A stretch of 7,627 nt of DNA from Planctomycetota bacterium (GTDB lineage Bacteria; Planctomycetota; UBA11346): positions 1-7,627 of the forward strand of contig SLQH01000521.1 in the NCBI GenBank assembly GCA_007131555.1, written 5' to 3'. A program made the position numbers and the translations under genes. The notes under the pieces were generated by a model, which was given only the letters and a program-made list of their open reading frames with translations, did no database searches and was not told the DNA's origin. Shown here one piece after another: positions 6,128-7,627 of the stretch. The stretch's first letter is position 1, and each line of letters opens with the position of its first letter.

Positions 6128-7447
6128 ATGAGCGATGTGAAGGTCTGTAAGTTCGGTGGTACCTCGGTGGCCACGGCTGCCCAGATGCGCAAGGTCAAGG
6201 CAATTATCGAGGCTGATCCGGCCCGGCGGATCATCGTGCCCTCGGCGCCCGGGCGGGCCCACAGTGATGACGCCAAGGTCACCGATCTGCTGTATCTGAC
6301 CCATGAGATGGCCAGCAACCAGCAGGATATCGGTCCGGTATGGAACAGGATCGTCGAGCGCTTCCAGGGCCTGGTGAGTGATCTGGGTTTGGACCTGGAT
6401 CTGAGCGCGACCCTGGAGGAGGTGCGGGCCAGGATCCAGAGCGGAGCGGGCGCCGATTATGCCGCCAGCCGGGGTGAGGCCCTCAACGGCCTGATCGTCG
6501 CCGCCCTGTTGGGAGCCACCTACATTGATGCTGCCGAGGTGGTGCGTATCGCCCCTGGTCGTCGCATTGATCCGGCCAGCCATGCCCTGATCCGGGCCGC
6601 CTGTGCCGATGATGCCCAACGCTATGTCATTCCCGGCTTCTATGGCAGCGATCAGCATGGCCAGGTGCTGACCTTCTCACGCGGGGGGAGTGATGTCAGT
6701 GGGGCCCTGGCCGCAGCTGCTCTGGATGCCGCCGTCTATGAGAACTGGACCGATGTCAGCGGGGTCCTGGCTGCCGATCCGCGTATTGTCAGCGGGTCCC
6801 GGACCATTGCCGAGATCACTTACGGAGAACTGCGCGAAATGGCCTACATGGGGGCCAGCGTCCTCCATGATGAGGCGGTGTTCCCGGTTCGCGAGCGTGG
6901 TATTCCCATCAACATCCGCAACACCGATCGGCCTGATGATCCTGGCACCATGATCGTCAATCGGCGTGAGCCCGGTGACCAGATCGTGGTCGGCATCGCC
7001 GGTCGGGCCGGCTTCACCGTCTTCGCCCTGGAGAAGATGATGATGAACGTCGAGGTCGGTTTCGGGCGCCGGGTCCTGGACGTCTTTGAGCGCTTCGGTA
7101 TTGCCTATGAGCACACCCCTACGGGTATCGATACCATGTCGGTGGTGGTCGCTGATGAGGCCATCGGTGAGGGCAGGGGTGAAGCTATCGCCGAGGAGCT
7201 GCGTGCCGCCGTTCATCCGGAGCGTCTTGATATCCTGCCTGGCATGGCCCTGGTGGCCACCGTCGGCCTGGGCATGAACCATCATGTCGGTGTGGCTGGG
7301 CGCCTGTTCAGCGCCCTGGCCCAGGCCCAGGTCAACGTGCGCATGATCGACCAGGGCTCATCCGAGCAGAACATCATCATCGGTGTGGAGGCCGACGATC
7401 TCCACAAGGCGATCACAACCATTTACCAGGAGTTCATAGCGTCGTGA
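6128..7447 (+). CDS. Aspartate kinase, YclM-like monofunctional type
   Basis: This 439-residue enzyme phosphorylates aspartate to aspartyl-4-phosphate, the first step to lysine, threonine, methionine and, in many bacteria, diaminopimelate. The amino-acid kinase domain covers about 1-290: VCKFGGTSVA (6-15) for phosphate binding, SAPG (39-42), SRGEALNG (114-121; E117 is the likely substrate contact), TFSRGGSDVSG (182-192), and the nucleotide-binding WTDVSGVLAADPRIV (207-221). NIRNT (262-266) closes the domain. Two ACT domains follow at about 293-365 and 373-437 (NVRMIDQGSSEQNIIIGV, 403-420), indicating allosteric control by an end-product amino acid; which one cannot be read from the sequence. 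Length and motifs, such as VPSAPG, MGASVLHDEA and EVGFGRRVLDVFERFG, recall Bacillus YclM more than the alpha/beta LysC type. It is not fused to homoserine dehydrogenase. It is probably transcribed separately from the upstream operon, and its leader contains one copy of the 45-base repeat. Confidence 0.96.
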   Translation: MSDVKVCKFGGTSVATAAQMRKVKAIIEADPARRIIVPSAPGRAHSDDAKVTDLLYLTHEMASNQQDIGPVWNRIVERFQGLVSDLGLDLDLSATLEEVRARIQSGAGADYAASRGEALNGLIVAALLGATYIDAAEVVRIAPGRRIDPASHALIRAACADDAQRYVIPGFYGSDQHGQVLTFSRGGSDVSGALAAAALDAAVYENWTDVSGVLAADPRIVSGSRTIAEITYGELREMAYMGASVLHDEAVFPVRERGIPINIRNTDRPDDPGTMIVNRREPGDQIVVGIAGRAGFTVFALEKMMMNVEVGFGRRVLDVFERFGIAYEHTPTGIDTMSVVVADEAIGEGRGEAIAEELRAAVHPERLDILPGMALVATVGLGMNHHVGVAGRLFSALAQAQVNVRMIDQGSSEQNIIIGVEADDLHKAITTIYQEFIAS

Positions 7448-7450
7448 TTG

Positions 7451-7495
7451 TTGGCTAGGAGCCTGTAAGGGATAGACTGACACATCGCCTGGCTT
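7451..7495 (+). repeat. Intergenic repeat, copy 2 (candidate structured RNA element)
   Basis: This is the partner of 5936-5980 and starts three bases after the aspartate kinase stop codon. The same fold is available: an outer stem 7454-7459 with 7488-7493 (plus a possible G-U pair, 7453/7494) and an inner hairpin 7460-7466 with 7472-7478 (one C-A mismatch, loop AAGGG). It lies about 130 bases before the candidate start codons at 7591 and 7624. Confidence 0.65.
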
Positions 7496-7552
7496 GGCCT
7501 TTTCGGCCCCGGACTCGCCCGTAACCATTGCCCGTCACAAGCCCACCACGGA

Positions 7553-7575
7553 GCACCGGGCCTTGGCCCGCGTGC
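7553..7575. other. Strong GC hairpin in the right-hand leader
   Basis: GCAC-CGGGCC is followed by a TT loop and GGCCCG-C-GTGC, giving ten base pairs with one bulged C (7571). No T-run follows, so a factor-independent terminator is not supported. It may act as a leader hairpin, a Rho-related pause site or an operator, or be incidental. Confidence 0.4.
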
Positions 7576-7590
7576 CGACGCGCGGCGGCC

Positions 7591-7627
7591 ATGCTTTCGT
7601 CGAATACCAGCCAGGACGTCGCCATGA
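7591..7627 (+). CDS. Possible start of a further gene (truncated by window edge)
   Basis: Two in-frame ATG codons occur at 7591 and 7624. The second is preceded by AGGA (7613-7616) with a seven-base gap, the same spacing as at the aspartate kinase start. Only a dozen codons at most are visible, so no product can be assigned, and the reading frame itself is a guess from the ribosome-binding site. Confidence 0.3.
   Translation, partial: MLSSNTSQDVAM

Noticed and set aside
6143..6151. Nine-base match GTCTGTAAG inside the aspartate kinase gene to the intergenic repeat
   Set aside because: It is explained by codons for the conserved V-C-K before FGGTS, and the match does not extend.
6167..6180. 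Fourteen-base near-copy (GTGGCCACGGCTRC) of the 5899-5912 palindrome region inside the kinase gene
   Set aside because: It lies in codons for SVATA and the symmetry is not kept on the left side, so coincidence is the simpler explanation.
5830..6318. Minus-strand open frame of 162 codons over the intergenic region and kinase start
   Set aside because: Half of it is the shadow of the aspartate kinase gene and no family motif is visible. Only the short peptide within the repeat is of interest and is reported separately.

Overview
The window is GC-rich bacterial DNA with all recognisable genes on the + strand. Four genes in a tight run (3-5842) encode an envelope or extracellular-polymer system. 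They are followed by a 285-base intergenic region, a stand-alone aspartate kinase gene (6128-7447) and a 180-base leader that may run into another gene at the right edge. A large secreted CotH-type protein with lamin-tail and CBM6 domains, and a YclM-type aspartate kinase, would fit Planctomycetota, Verrucomicrobiota or a related environmental lineage. The window has no rRNA or other reliable taxonomic marker, so this is only a guess.

Layout. 3-2852 is the C-terminal part of a very large exported protein: the end of a probable CotH-kinase-like region, a chitobiase-C-terminal-like beta domain, three lamin-tail domains, an Ig-like domain and a CBM6-like carbohydrate-binding module. Its stop codon overlaps the start of a VTC-domain (polyphosphate-polymerase-like) protein (2852-3883). 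Two bases later comes a DUF4956 membrane protein (3886-4590), and 19 bases after that an HlyD/membrane-fusion-type periplasmic adaptor (4610-5842). The overlap and short gaps indicate one operon that continues upstream of the window.

How the genes may work together (inference). The VTC protein has the tunnel-lining basic and acidic residues of the polyphosphate polymerase family. DUF4956 proteins are frequent neighbours of VTC and CotH genes and could be its membrane partner. The HlyD-type adaptor points to export across the envelope, and the CotH/LTD/CBM6 protein would act outside the cell, probably on a carbohydrate-rich matrix. No ATPase, permease, glycosyltransferase or outer-membrane channel lies in the window, so the transported product is unknown.

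The least expected signal is a pair of related 45-base sequences, at 5936-5980 and 7451-7495. One lies upstream of the aspartate kinase gene and one immediately downstream of it, each about 150-190 bases before a start codon or candidate start codon. They differ at 11 positions, every one a transition, and most of the changes in paired positions keep or create base pairs in a shared nested-hairpin fold. This is a candidate structured RNA or DNA repeat family that I do not recognise.
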